64,000 bases of DNA, taken from positions 4,400,553 through 4,464,552 of the forward strand of contig OZ026565.1 in NCBI GenBank assembly GCA_964020155.1, read 5' to 3'. A program made the position numbers and the translations under genes. This document shows, piece by piece, positions 22,524 through 33,014 of this stretch. The first letter of the stretch is position 1. Every line of letters starts with the position of its first letter. This DNA comes from Chondrilla cf. caribensis (taxonomy: Eukaryota > Porifera > Demospongiae > Chondrillida > Chondrillidae). The notes below the pieces were generated by a model. The model ran no database searches. It was given only the letters and a program-made list of their open reading frames with translations, and was not told where the DNA came from.

Positions 22524-22563
22524 ATGGATGAATCAGAAATATGGAATGTCTCCACGAATTTGA
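22375..22563 (+). CDS. Conserved upstream ORF overlapping the R6 start
   Basis: 62 codons, third instance of the leader frame described at 7286, with the same overlap of 40 bases into the receptor. Confidence 0.3.
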   Translation: MMPIEEEASKLLARGRQSNWQVTAYILSGMNIFQSCIPREFIISRVATKLWMNQKYGMSPRI

Positions 22564-23606
22564 CCATGAATACAACCTCAGTTAGTGATCCGCCTACGTT
22601 CGCTAGTATTCTTGGAGTGGAAGGCTACTATGCGGTTGTTTCTGTTCTTCTTGCTACTCTTGTCCCAGCACAACTATTCCTGAGTGTCATCACCATAGTG
22701 GGACTGTGTGTTGGGAAGGAATTCAAGCAGTTCAAGCTTCAGCGTGCGCTGATGATAGCCATGGTAGCAATGGGCTTTGTCTCCGCTACATCCGTGGTGA
22801 TGTTCTCAATTGCCGAATATCTCTTCCTGAACCGCAACACAGAGGCTGGAGCGGTATTCTGTCATGGAGGAGTACTGTTTCGTCGTCTCGACTTCTGGTT
22901 AAGGGATGTTCTTCTGGTGTTTTTCTCAGTTTTAGTCTTCATTGTAATCAAATACGGACGGCAGAAGGTCAGAGTAGCCTATTTCAGCATCGCATTACTG
23001 CTAGTAGTATCCCCTATCCTCATTGTAAGTATCGTGTACCTATTTCCATCAGTTCTCAATTTTTCGTCCCTCCCACTTGATGGAGTAGTCTGTCGTAGTC
23101 AAGGATTACTTGCGAGTTATGCCAGCTTACTAGTGCTGTTCATTCTGACAAGTATCCCTCCCCGTGTCATCTCTGTGGGAATCGTGATTGCCATTCTTGT
23201 ATTTGTGAAGCAGCACAGTGACACACTGGATGAGAACAAGAAATTTAAAGTAGCCGTTTTGAAGTTTCTGGCAATCGTGACCATCATGAACGCATTACTC
23301 ATAGTTCGATTCATACTCGATTTCCTACACTTCATGTCTCTTTTTGTCCGTTTCAATGATCATGAGACTGCTTTCGTAGTCATTTCACATCTGGTACACT
23401 TCGTCTTACCTAGTGTACCAGCTATAATCACCCCGCTGTTGTTGATGGTGGTGTTTAAACCACTCACTGCAGCCATCAAGACACTATTACTGCCATCGTG
23501 TTGCGAATGTTCCAATTCTCAGGAAAACGGAACTCAAATCACAATGACAATCAACTCAGTAGGGAGCAGTGACAAAGAAGTCCCTCTACTCAGGATGCGT
23601 ACTTGA
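22524..23606 (+). CDS. R6: 7TM receptor (GPCR-like), full tail
   Basis: Receptor of 360 residues and the best reference for the first N-terminal type: all seven helices plus the full C-terminal tail (ITMTINSVGSSDKEVPLLRMRT). The tail has an acidic patch before Leu-Leu, resembling sorting signals, though the spacing does not match the canonical [DE]xxxL[LI]. Loop 3 is the long form (DFLHFMSLFVRFNDHETAF), shared with R2 and R7. Loop 2 carries one extra residue (NFSSLPLDG). AATAAA at 23661-23666. Confidence 0.83.
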   Translation: MDESEIWNVSTNLTMNTTSVSDPPTFASILGVEGYYAVVSVLLATLVPAQLFLSVITIVGLCVGKEFKQFKLQRALMIAMVAMGFVSATSVVMFSIAEYLFLNRNTEAGAVFCHGGVLFRRLDFWLRDVLLVFFSVLVFIVIKYGRQKVRVAYFSIALLLVVSPILIVSIVYLFPSVLNFSSLPLDGVVCRSQGLLASYASLLVLFILTSIPPRVISVGIVIAILVFVKQHSDTLDENKKFKVAVLKFLAIVTIMNALLIVRFILDFLHFMSLFVRFNDHETAFVVISHLVHFVLPSVPAIITPLLLMVVFKPLTAAIKTLLLPSCCECSNSQENGTQITMTINSVGSSDKEVPLLRMRT

Positions 23607-24290
23607 TGATGAGTATAATATTAAAAACCGAATGTTTAAAGATCAGACTTATTTCACACAAATAAACTATGTACCCCACTTGCCTGTATAATGGTACCAA
23701 CATGTATTGTATGTACCATTCCAAGTATACCTATTTTGTCATATCTATTTACTAGTGTGTATGCATAAATTAATATGGTACAGTCGTTGTATTACACAGT
23801 ACAATCCTAATGAATGCTTGCATATGGTCACTTCGAAGCATGCAGGGTTGAAACTCCCTAATTATGTATCTTTGATCATGAGGTATAAGCTATATACACT
23901 GTCTGTCCTATACCTTCGTTCCATGCAAATAGTGTATGTGTGTGGCTTTAATCTCAAGGCATATGCAACTCAGTTTTTTGTATTAAGTATTTGTGGGACA
24001 ATTTTCTAATGTTACAGTTATGAGTATGGTAGCACATGAGGTCAATTTAGATTCTAGTACAATTATAATAATCACTATAGCATACATGAAAAGGACAACA
24101 CTCAGTATTGCATGCAGGCACCACATTTCCTCAGTATAAATGATACATATATAATGTTACATAATACTTTTGTGCATATATATTCAATGAGATATAGAGG
24201 TGCTAGACACTTCACGATAATATAACCCTAAGTAATAACTAATGGTAACTAATGGTGGCATGTTCATCAATCTGGATGCATTATAGACCT
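23607..24290. other. R6 3' flank, type 1
   Basis: Non-coding; AATAAA at 23661. Homologous to R2 and R7 flanks. Ends against kelch remnant at about 24300. Confidence 0.55.
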
Positions 24291-24294
24291 CAAA

Positions 24295-25130
24295 GTGACC
24301 TGTGAGAATCTCGGAATGACATCCATGTCAACTCTGAAGGAATATCCATTTGTGTTGATAGAGCACTCAGACTGTTGCCATAGGAACCACGACAACCTCA
24401 CGACCACTCACATAGCAGAGGTTGTCCCTATACTGAAGAAGTTGATGAATCTCGTGGATGTCAGCTCCAGAGCTCACCGGACACTGACTCGACTTTGACC
24501 ACTCCCAGTGTGATGAATTCTGATCAAAACCAAGCAGCCTCACTTGACTTCAAACTCCCCCATCCTGAACCCTATGACAATAAATAAGCAACTTCCAATA
24601 CACAATGATACAGTGTAATGAAAATCAATACCCATCCGCAAAGGTAATGGAGGATAATGAATTGGATCAAATTCACACTTTGGTTGAGATGGACCGAGAG
24701 TGAGTATGACTTGAAGGGGGATCATGAAAGAATACTCCGTCCCAATAACATGGAGGTGTGGTAAACTTGTTGTGGCAGCAACTGATAAATTCCTCATTAC
24801 TGGAGTATCAATTTTCACCATCTAACCTTTTTTGTGAAGATAAACAAGACCCTTACAAACCTGGAGGAGGATCGATATTTTGGCGTCGAATGGGAAGGAG
24901 GCTCTACCGGGTCCTTCCGGTGAAGTGTCCCTGAGATGACACGACAAGTTTTTCTCCATTCTCTCCATCACGAGTAGAGGCGGTTTCGGATGATCCTCTT
25001 CTTGAAATGCTATCCCGTAGAGCGTCACAATGTTTGGGTGTCTCAAAGAGGACCAGATATGACATTCTCTCTCCCATTCGACAGAACTGATGGCATCTCT
25101 CAACGTCTTGAACTTCGTAACGACACATTC
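24295..25130 (-). pseudogene. Truncated kinase-kelch copy F3
   Basis: Minus-strand remnant in which the fused reading frame is still visible: kinase N-lobe ...VYLHKKG, one TAG, then MVKID and kelch sequence in the same frame. The junction is the shorter form, as in F1. The kinase 5' part is cut at about 25130 and continues straight into family A tandem repeat, so the start codon, glycine loop and catalytic lysine are gone. Kelch frame is broken near 24540 and 24300. Confidence 0.85.
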
Positions 25131-27960
25131 CTGGAACTAATACGGTCCTTTTGATAACCAAAATGATAGGCTTTGTTGATGATGAAATATTCTCTCAGGT
25201 GTCCATATGGCACATAGCATTATACATTTGTAAGTACATTTCAACATAAGTGTAAAATGCCTTGTGGTGATCACTCAGGTGATTTGACAACACATTTCTG
25301 GTCACCAAGGGCTGCCCAGTGTCTATGTCAAACTCACCAACACAATTTCGGATGCATACAAGCCGTCCAGAGTGTGCTATATAGGCCTAACTCATCAACA
25401 CAAACAACGGCCTCTCCTGTGTGCACATAAGGCATCATAGTTCTAATACAAATGCATGGACACACACCTGGAACTAATACGGTCCTTTTGATAGCAAAAA
25501 TTATAAGTTTTGCTGTTGATCAAAAATTCTCTCAGGTATGGCACATAGCATTATACATTTGTATGTACATTTCAATATAAGTATAATATGCCTTGTGGTG
25601 ATCACTCAGGTAGTTTCACATCCCATTGCTGGTTGCCAAGGGATGCCCAGTGTTCGTACCAATCTCATCAACACAATATTGGATGCATATAAACCATTCT
25701 AAGTGTGCTATAGGCATTGTGGTGACAAGCACAAAAATGTCAATTTTTATATGCTTGTCACCACGACCTCTCCTGTGTGCACATAATGCATCGTAGATCT
25801 AATACCAATGCACGGACCCACTCCTGGAACTAATACGGCCATTTTGATAGCAAAAATTTTAGTTTTTAATGATTATCAAAAATTATCTCAGGTGTCCATA
25901 TGGAACATAGCATTATACATTCGTATGTACATTTCAATATAAGTGTAATATGCCTGTGATGATAACTGAGGTGATTTGACACCACATTGCTGGTCACCAA
26001 GGGATGCCCAGTGTCTGTGCCAAACTCACCAACACAATTTGGGATGCATACAAATTGTCTAGAGTGTGCTATAGGGCCTCGTGGTGACAAGCACAAAAAT
26101 GTCCATCTTTATGCTTGTCACCACGAGCTCTCCTGTGTGCACATAATGCATCGTAGATCTAATACAAATGCACGGACACACTCCTGGAACTAATACGGTC
26201 CTCTTGATAACAAAAATGATAGGTTTTGTTGATGACGAAAATTCTGCCTGTTGTCCATATGGCACATAGCATTGTACATTTGTATGTACATTTCAATATA
26301 AGTGTAATACGCCTTGTGGTGATCACTCAGGTGATTTGACACCATGTTGCTGGTCACCAAGTGATGCCCAGTGTCTGTGCCAAACTCACCAACACAATTT
26401 GGGATGCATACAAACCCTCCTGAGTGTGCTATAGGCCTCGTGGTGACAAGCAATAAAATGTCAATTTTTTATGCTTGTCACCACGAGCTCTCCTGTGTGC
26501 ACATAATGCATCATAGATCTGATACAAATGCACGGACACACTCCTGGAACTAATAGGGTCCTTTCGATAACAAAAATGATAGGTTTTGTTGATGATGAAA
26601 AATTCTCTCAGGTGTCCATATGGCACATAGCATTGTACATTTGTATGTACATTTCAATATAAGTGTAATACGCCTTGTGGTGATCATTCAGGTGATTTGA
26701 CACCATGTTGCTGGTCACCAAGGGATGCCCAGTGTCTGTGCCAAACTCACCAACACAATTTGGGATGCATACAAACCCTCCTGAGTGTGCTATAGACCTC
26801 GTGGTGACAAGCACAAAAATGTCAATTTTTATGCTTGTCACCACGAGCTCTCCTGTGTTCACATAATGCATCATACATCTAATATGAATGCAAGGACACA
26901 CTCCTGGAACTAATAGGGTCCTTTCGATAACAAAAATGATAGGTTTTGTTGATGATGACAAATTCCCTCAGGTGTCCATATGGCACGTAGCATTATACAT
27001 TTGTATGTACATTTCAATATAAGTGTAATACGCCTTGTGGTGATCACTCAGGTGATTTGACACCATGTTGCTGGTCACCAAGGGCTGCCCAGTGTCCGTG
27101 CCAAACTCACCAACACAATTTGGGATGCATACAAACCCTCCTGAGTGTGCTATAGGCCTTGTGGTGACAAGCGAAAAAAAGTCAATTTTTATGCTTGTCA
27201 CCACGACCTCTCCTGTGTGCACATAATGCATCATAGATCTGATACAAATGCACGGACACACTCCTGGAACTAATAGGGTCCTTTTGATAACAAAAATGAT
27301 AGGTTTTGTTGATGATGAGAATTCTGCCTGTTGTCCATACGGCACATAGCATTGTACATTTGTATGCACATTTCAATATAAGTGTAATACGCCTTGTGGT
27401 GATCACTCAGGTGATTTGACACCACGTTGCTGGTCACCAAGTGATGCCCAGTGTCCGTGCCAAATTCACCAACACAATTTGGGATGCATACAAACCCTCC
27501 TGAGTGTGTTATAGGCCTCGTGGTGACAAGCAATAAAATGTCAATTTTTTTATGCTTGTCACCACGACCTCTCCTGTGTGCACATAATGCATCATACATC
27601 TAATATGAATGCACAGACACACCCCTGGAACTAATACAGTCCTTTTGATAACAAAAATGATAGGTTTTGTTGATGATGAAAAATTCTCTCAGGTGTCCAT
27701 ACGGCACATAGCATTATACATTTGTATGTACATTTCAATATAAGTGTAATACGCCTTGTGGTGATCACTCAGGTGATTTGACACTATGTTGCTGGTCACC
27801 AAGTGATGCCCAGTGTCTGTGCCAAACTCACCAACACAATTTGGGATGCATACAAACCCTCCTGAGTGTACTATAGGCCTCGTGGTGACAAGCACAAAAA
27901 TGTCAATTTTTATGCTTGTCACCACGACCTCTCCTGTGTGCACATAATGCATCATAGATC
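25131..27960. repeat. Family A tandem array, 360-bp unit, about 8 copies
   Basis: The marker CTGGAACTAATA recurs at 25131, 25468, 25823, 26183, 26543, 26903, 27263 and 27625, giving a 360-bp period that is exact in the middle of the array. Each unit contains a hairpin such as 26078-26127, with 16-base perfect arms (CTCGTGGTGACAAGCA and its inverse) and an 18-base loop. Long overlapping minus-strand frames (up to ~130 codons) run through the units, but their ends shift between units and they match no family, so I do not call genes. Confidence 0.93.
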
Positions 27961-28252
27961 TTAATAATAATTAGTAATAATATTATTATTATTACTAATG
28001 TTGTGTATATATTGGAATTCATACCTAGATGTACACGTTGGAGTTGTCAAGTTGTATATGAACTGACTTCCGTCAATGATGTTCATTAATTAGTTTCATG
28101 ACTCTACAGGAAATGACATTGTGGTGAATAATGTGGTTGGGGATTAGCAGGAATTCACTGTAAGTGATTTACATGTTATACAGATGTGGTTGACCATGAC
28201 CACAACCTACACGTAACAGCACAAGTTGTGGTTCATGTGGTGTTTATACGTA

Positions 28253-28425
28253 CAGTGAATTCTTGTTACTCTGTCACCGTTTAATCTGCCAAACCTTTTA
28301 ACCCACCACAATTTCCAGTACCAATGTAATGTACAAGTACTAATGAATATCCAGCTAATCCACCAAGCTTGGTAATCCACTGTACACTTTGAAAACGAAT
28401 TGCGGCATATTAACGAGTATTCACA
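28253..28425 (-). mobile_element. Family E pogo-like MITE (inverted copy)
   Basis: Starts TA-CAGTGAATTCTTG and ends near TTAACGAGTATTCAC, with internal ACCCACCACAATTTCCAGTACC. It is the inverse of the copies at 35367, 40448 and 44764. The right terminus is diverged, so that end is approximate. Confidence 0.65.
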
Positions 28426-28445
28426 CGGTTTGTATGCATCCGAAA

Positions 28446-28544
<99 letters not shown>
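28446..28544. repeat. (GT)n microsatellite
   Basis: About 98 bases of GT with one TA interruption near 28489. Confidence 0.97.
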
Positions 28545-28745
28545 GATGTGCATGTGTGTAGGCACTATATGCATATGTAAAGTTATTTTTCTGTACATGG
28601 ACGTCTTCAAAGACTACACCAGACATACTATAAGGTATACAATGTCATGGATATATGTGAACTATAATTTACTTCTTTACAGTACATGCAACTGTTGAAT
28701 AGTATTAATTGCTTTTGGGCATGTATGCATGTATATACATAATAT

Positions 28746-28748
<3 letters not shown>

Positions 28749-28826
<78 letters not shown>
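28749..28826. repeat. (CA)n microsatellite
   Basis: About 78 bases of uninterrupted CA, about 200 bases from the (GT)n tract and complementary to it on the same strand. Confidence 0.97.
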
Positions 28827-28827
<1 letters not shown>

Positions 28828-28869
28828 CATTCACATCACTTTATGTATCCTTGCACATAGACTACAAAC

Positions 28870-29150
28870 TTTGACAAGAAACAAGACATTGTACTATCTG
28901 TACAGCAAAATCCTGATCTTGCATGTGTTGATGACATGATGAACAGGACCTTCTCATTCAGGAGGGTCTGGCTGGAGGACGGCAAGACATGCAGCATTGA
29001 CTTCTCAATATGTGAGACTATGCCATAAGTTGAGTGTTGTGTGTTTGAGTCACAAGAAACCTGTTCTTCATTTCCTTAGGAGAATGGGGACATTTCAAAT
29101 TGTGTGCCTCAGAAGGAGACAGTAACCAGGCACACATTCTGGTTGTAGGT
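28870..29150 (+). other. Possible coding remnant, unassigned
   Basis: A plus-strand frame without a start reads ...NPDLACVDDMMNRTFSFR and on to KTCSIDFSICETMP before a stop near 29027; a second stretch at about 29080-29145 reads EWGHFKLCASEGDSNQAHIL before a possible GTAGGT donor. The composition is less AT-rich than the flanks. It resembles exon or transposon coding sequence, but I recognise no family. Confidence 0.2.
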
Positions 29151-29704
29151 ACCATCATTGGTGGGATTAAGGTTGCCTCATGGTGCTCAAGAAGAAAGGT
29201 TCTCCTCCAGGTGACCAAACTTACAGACATATTTTATAGAACCCCTTCATCTACACTTATTTATATTAACTTTATTGTATTCTTTAATTTATTGTATTAT
29301 TTTTGACTTCTTCATCAAGAATATTTATTGCGAACCCGGAAGTGAGGTTTAATGCATGCGTAAAAATAGAATAATTAATACTCACCAAGGGATTGTGTGA
29401 GGATCACCCACAGGATTGGCGTGAGAGTCACCCACAAAAAGGTGTGAATCTCACACCAGCCTACATGGAGTGAGCCTCACTCTTTGAAGTGGTGTGCCCA
29501 CAGTTGCAATGTTTTCACGCCATAATTAGGCGTGAACTTCACACTGCATGACTGTGTGATGCCTATTGGAGAAGAAGCTTTAAAACTACTAGCAAGGGGG
29601 AGACAATCAAATTGGCAAGTAACTGCATACAACCTGTCAGAAATGAATATATTCCAGTCTTGTATACCACGGGAATTGATCTTTAGTAGAGCTGCAACGT
29701 AAAC
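29150..29704. other. R7 5' flank, hybrid
   Basis: Up to about 29540 unique sequence with GTGAG-rich short repeats (29390-29500). From about 29550 it matches the R2/R6 leader (GATGCCTATTGGAGAAGAAG) without an intact upstream ORF, and ends with AGAGCTGCAACG, the motif of the second leader type. R7 therefore has a hybrid leader. Confidence 0.5.
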
Positions 29705-30718
29705 ATGGCCCTGGGTGAAATGCAGAATATCTCTGTGAATGTGACAACAAATACAACCACAGTTAGTGACCCTCAGATGTTCGCTAGTATTTTTGGAGTG
29801 GAAGGCTACTATGCGGTTGTTTCTGTTCTTCTTGCTACTCTTGTCCCAGCACAACTATTCCTGAGTGTCATCACCATAGTGGGACTGTGTGTTGGGAAGG
29901 AATTCAAGCAGTTCAAGCTTCAGCGTGCGCTGATGATAGCCATGGTAGCAATGGGCTTTGTTTCCGCTACATCCGTGGTGATGTTCTCGATCGCCGAATA
30001 TCTCTTCCTGAACCGCAACACAGAGGCTGGAGCGGTATTCTGTCGCGGAGGAGTACTGTTTCGTTCTCTCGACTACCTGTTAAGGGATGTTCTTTTGGTG
30101 TTTTTCTCAGTTTTAGTCTTCATTGTAATCAAATACGGACGGCAGAAGGTCAGAGTAGCCTATTTCAGCATCGCATTACTGCTAGTAGTATCCCCTATCC
30201 TCATTGTAAGTATCGTGGTCCTATTTCCATCCCTTTTCAATTTTTCACTCCCACTTGACGGAGTAGTCTGTCGTAGTAAAGGATCACTTGCGAATTATGC
30301 AAGCCTAACAGCTCTGCATATTCTGACAAGTACCCCTCCCCGTGTCATCTCTGTGGGAATCGTGATTGCCACTCTTGTATTTGTGAAGCAGCACAGTAAC
30401 ACACTGGATGAGAACAAGAAATTTAAAGTAGCCGTATTAAAGTTTCTGGCAATTGTGACCATCATGAATGCATTGCTCATAGTTCGATTCATACTCGATT
30501 TCCTACACTTCATGTCTCTTTTCGTCCGTTTCGATGATTATGAGACTGCTTTCATAGTCATTTCACACCTGGTACACTTCGTCTTACCTAACGTACCAGC
30601 TATAATCACCCCACTGTTGTTGATTGTGGTGTTTAAACCACTCACTGCAGCCATCAAGACACTATTACTGCCATCGTGTTGTGAACGTTCCAATTTTCAG
30701 GGAAAGGGAGCCGCATGA
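29705..30718 (+). CDS. R7: 7TM receptor (GPCR-like)
   Basis: Receptor of 337 residues. Its N-terminus (MALGEMQNISVNVTTNTTT) is unlike the others but keeps three or more N-x-S/T sites. TM1-TM7 are open. Loop 3 is the long form (DFLHFMSLFVRFDDYETAF); loop 2 is FNFSLPLDGVVCRSKG. The tail ends early at GKGAA because of a substitution or indel after NFQ, so the PLLRM end is untranslated. AATAAA at 30847-30852. Confidence 0.8.
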   Translation: MALGEMQNISVNVTTNTTTVSDPQMFASIFGVEGYYAVVSVLLATLVPAQLFLSVITIVGLCVGKEFKQFKLQRALMIAMVAMGFVSATSVVMFSIAEYLFLNRNTEAGAVFCRGGVLFRSLDYLLRDVLLVFFSVLVFIVIKYGRQKVRVAYFSIALLLVVSPILIVSIVVLFPSLFNFSLPLDGVVCRSKGSLANYASLTALHILTSTPPRVISVGIVIATLVFVKQHSNTLDENKKFKVAVLKFLAIVTIMNALLIVRFILDFLHFMSLFVRFDDYETAFIVISHLVHFVLPNVPAIITPLLLIVVFKPLTAAIKTLLLPSCCERSNFQGKGAA

Positions 30719-31247
30719 AATCACAATGACAATCAACTCAGGAGGGAGCAGTGACAAAGAACACCCTCTACTCAGGATGCATGCTTGATGATGAGTGTAT
30801 TAAAAACTGAATAATGTTACTTAAAATATCAGACTTATTTCACACAAATAAACTACATACCCCACTTGCCTGTATAATGGCACCAACTTGTATTCTTGTA
30901 TGTACTATTTCAAGTATACCTAATTTGTCATATCTATTTACTAGTGTGTATACATAATATTATGGTACAATCATTGTATTATACTGTACAATCCTAATAA
31001 ATGTTTGCATATGGTCACTTCGAAGCATGCAGGGTTGAAACTCCTTAATAGTATGTATCTTTGAGGTATAAACTACACTGGCTGTTCTATACCTTCGTTC
31101 CATGCAAATAGTGTATGTGTGTGGCTTTAATCTCAAGGCATATGCAACTCAGTTCATTGTATTTGTGGGACAATTTTCTAATGTTACAGTTACCTGTACT
31201 GGAATCTAAATTGACCTCATGTCACCCTACTTGTTTGGGTGTGGGTG
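30719..31247. other. R7 3' flank, type 1
   Basis: Non-coding; AATAAA near 30847 and 30997. The stretch TTGGGTGTGGGTGCTAAACT at 31220-31290 recurs at 32930-33000 next to the F4 fragment. Confidence 0.55.
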
Positions 31248-31532
31248 CTAAACTATGAAACATTTCATTATTATTGTGGGTAGGTAGGAGCATTTGGAGG
31301 AGTTCCTTTCTCTTTTGTCTGTTCTCTGACTCGAACGAGAAGAAGCACACGCTACATGAAAGGCTGTCTGACCATTGGCGTTAGTTACGAAAGGGTCACC
31401 GCCAAATCGAAGGCATTCGTTCAGGAAAAGTTTGTGCTCGAACCTGACAGCGTATATCAGAGGCGTGTCGTTGGAAGGACTGGGTCCCATGTGTTTATTA
31501 GGATTAAAGTTCTTCTGAAAGTGGGCTGTCAT
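31248..31532 (-). pseudogene. Ankyrin-repeat fragment
   Basis: The minus-strand peptide contains an ankyrin-type unit (NDTPLIYAVRFEHK then NGQTAFHVACASS). Just upstream (31533-31670) another frame reads VLEMGAVETKFFQFLLTEEE and on to LPGEEEILRNP, and the two would join after a one-base shift. The fragment is cut by receptor 3' flank sequence downstream. It may be one exon of a larger gene or a broken piece; no other exon is visible. Confidence 0.45.
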
Positions 31533-31769
31533 ATCGGATTACGAAGGATTTCTTCTTCTCCAGGTAGTTTCCATTTGAATTCCTTCTTACTGTCATCTTT
31601 CCGTTCTTCTTCGGTTAGTAAAAACTGAAAGAACTTCGTTTCCACTGCACCCATCTCCAGTACGCACTGATCATTAGAATCTGTCACGAGTCTTTAGGTG
31701 ACATAATGTCATAATGTGTTCTCACACGTAACTGAAACAGTGAATTTATATTATATTTTATATTGCGCA

Positions 31770-31935
31770 AAAAGATGGCCGATTTCCAAAGGCCGAGAAT
31801 TAGAAATTCGGCTAGAATTCAAGCGAAACGGCTTCGCCGAACTTTATATCTCCAGCGAAGGTTTTTCCAAACCTAAAGTAGACGTCTAAGTATTTTGAGT
31901 GCTGGGGAAGGCTTCTGCGACTCCACTTTTATCAC
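31770..31935 (+). repeat. Dispersed repeat family D
   Basis: AAGATGGCCGATTTCCAAAG through AATTAGAAATTCGGCTAGAA to the CCTAAAG region. The inverse is present at 63780-63935 and a diverged relative at 32550-32700. No coding function seen. Confidence 0.7.
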
Positions 31936-31997
31936 CTTTTATCAAATTGTACACTTAGGGCAACTATAAATAGCGCAGATACTAGTAATAAAATAGA

Positions 31998-32330
31998 TAG
32001 GTCACGGTAGCCGGTTGGTCAGGTGACACGACTCTAGGCTCCAGGTCGCGGGTTCGAAACCTCAAAAGGACGGTTTTTTTCTCTGAAAAAAAAAAAGAGC
32101 TCACTTCCTGGTGGTCAGTCGCAATACTCTCTACAAAGAACCGTAGGGGGGAGCTTTGGGACTCGCGGCTGACCTCCCAGCTAGAATAGTGTCTTCTGCA
32201 TTCGCGGAATGACCAAGTACACAGTATCTGTAGAAAGTCCCTATAAAGCCGACCATGGGTTTGTTCGACCATAGATACTATGGTTCGACCCCGAGTGGGT
32301 GACCTTTTTTAATTTTTTTTTTTAACTCAA
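31998..32330 (+). mobile_element. tRNA-derived SINE-like element
   Basis: The head is tRNA-like: an A-box-like TAGCCGGTTGG at 32008-32018 and a perfect B-box GGTTCGAAACC at 32051-32061, at normal tRNA spacing, suggesting an internal RNA polymerase III promoter. An A-run and a body shared (inverted) with 59635-59850 and 63505-63690 follow, and it finishes in T-rich sequence after GGTTCGACCCCGAGTGGG, a second B-box-like motif. The cloverleaf is degenerate, so a functional tRNA is unlikely. Ends are approximate. Confidence 0.7.
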
Positions 32331-33014
32331 GACTCCATAAACCACCCATAACCATCATTACAATGTACTGTATGTTGTATGCATCATTATACAATCATTA
32401 CGTGTACCACACAAATGTGGAGCACTATATATAGGCAGCATATGTACAACAATGCAGGAATGATTGACAACAATATTATGTATAGACTAGTGGTAGCTAC
32501 TAATAAGTGAATATTATCGCTGATTGGGTACTCTAAAATTCATTTTTAGGGGTTGCTTGAAAAGATGCCCTATTTTGAAATTCCAAGAATTAGAAATTGG
32601 TCTGGAATTCGGGCATAACAGGTATGCCAAAGGTAATAACCTTGAAGCCTAAAAAGAGATGCCTAAGTAGTTCCAGTGTGTGTGTGTGTGGGGGGGGGGG
32701 GGAATACTTGTTGGTTTGGACAGTTTGGTGTAATAGGATCAGACTTTGACCCACGTAACTACCTTTCAATGCACAAAACATAATTAAACAATGCACTAAT
32801 ACACATAATATGAAGTTGTATGCATCAGCATAAATTTATAAAAATCATTTTAACACACTCACAAAATTAATACATACATATGTCTGAAATAGAGATATTC
32901 GTAATAATAATTTTAATATGCAGTGTGTGTGTTTGGGTGTGGGTGCTAAACTATGAAACATTTCATTATTATTGTGGGTAGGTAGGTGAATTACACACAG
33001 CAAGTTCAACTCTG
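32331..33014. repeat. Diverged family D copy and low-complexity spacer
   Basis: A relative of family D lies at about 32550-32700 and ends in (GT)n followed by a run of about 12 G (32680-32702). The remainder is AT-rich with nothing recognised; 32925-32990 repeats the 31220-31290 sequence. Confidence 0.5.

Noticed and set aside
26608..27599. Minus-strand frames of 109-133 codons in the 360-bp array
   Set aside because: Boundaries change from unit to unit, frames are broken by single-base differences, and the same DNA in dispersed copies is not open.
25131..27960. CRISPR-like array
   Set aside because: Units are 360 bp and repeat throughout without unique spacers, in an animal-type genome; it is a tandem satellite.
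28389..28610. Short frames rich in Cys-Val or Thr-His
   Set aside because: Translation of the GT/CA microsatellites, not genes.
32001..32073. Functional tRNA gene
   Set aside because: A- and B-boxes are good, but the acceptor and T stems do not pair properly and the sequence belongs to a dispersed repeat, so a SINE head is more likely.
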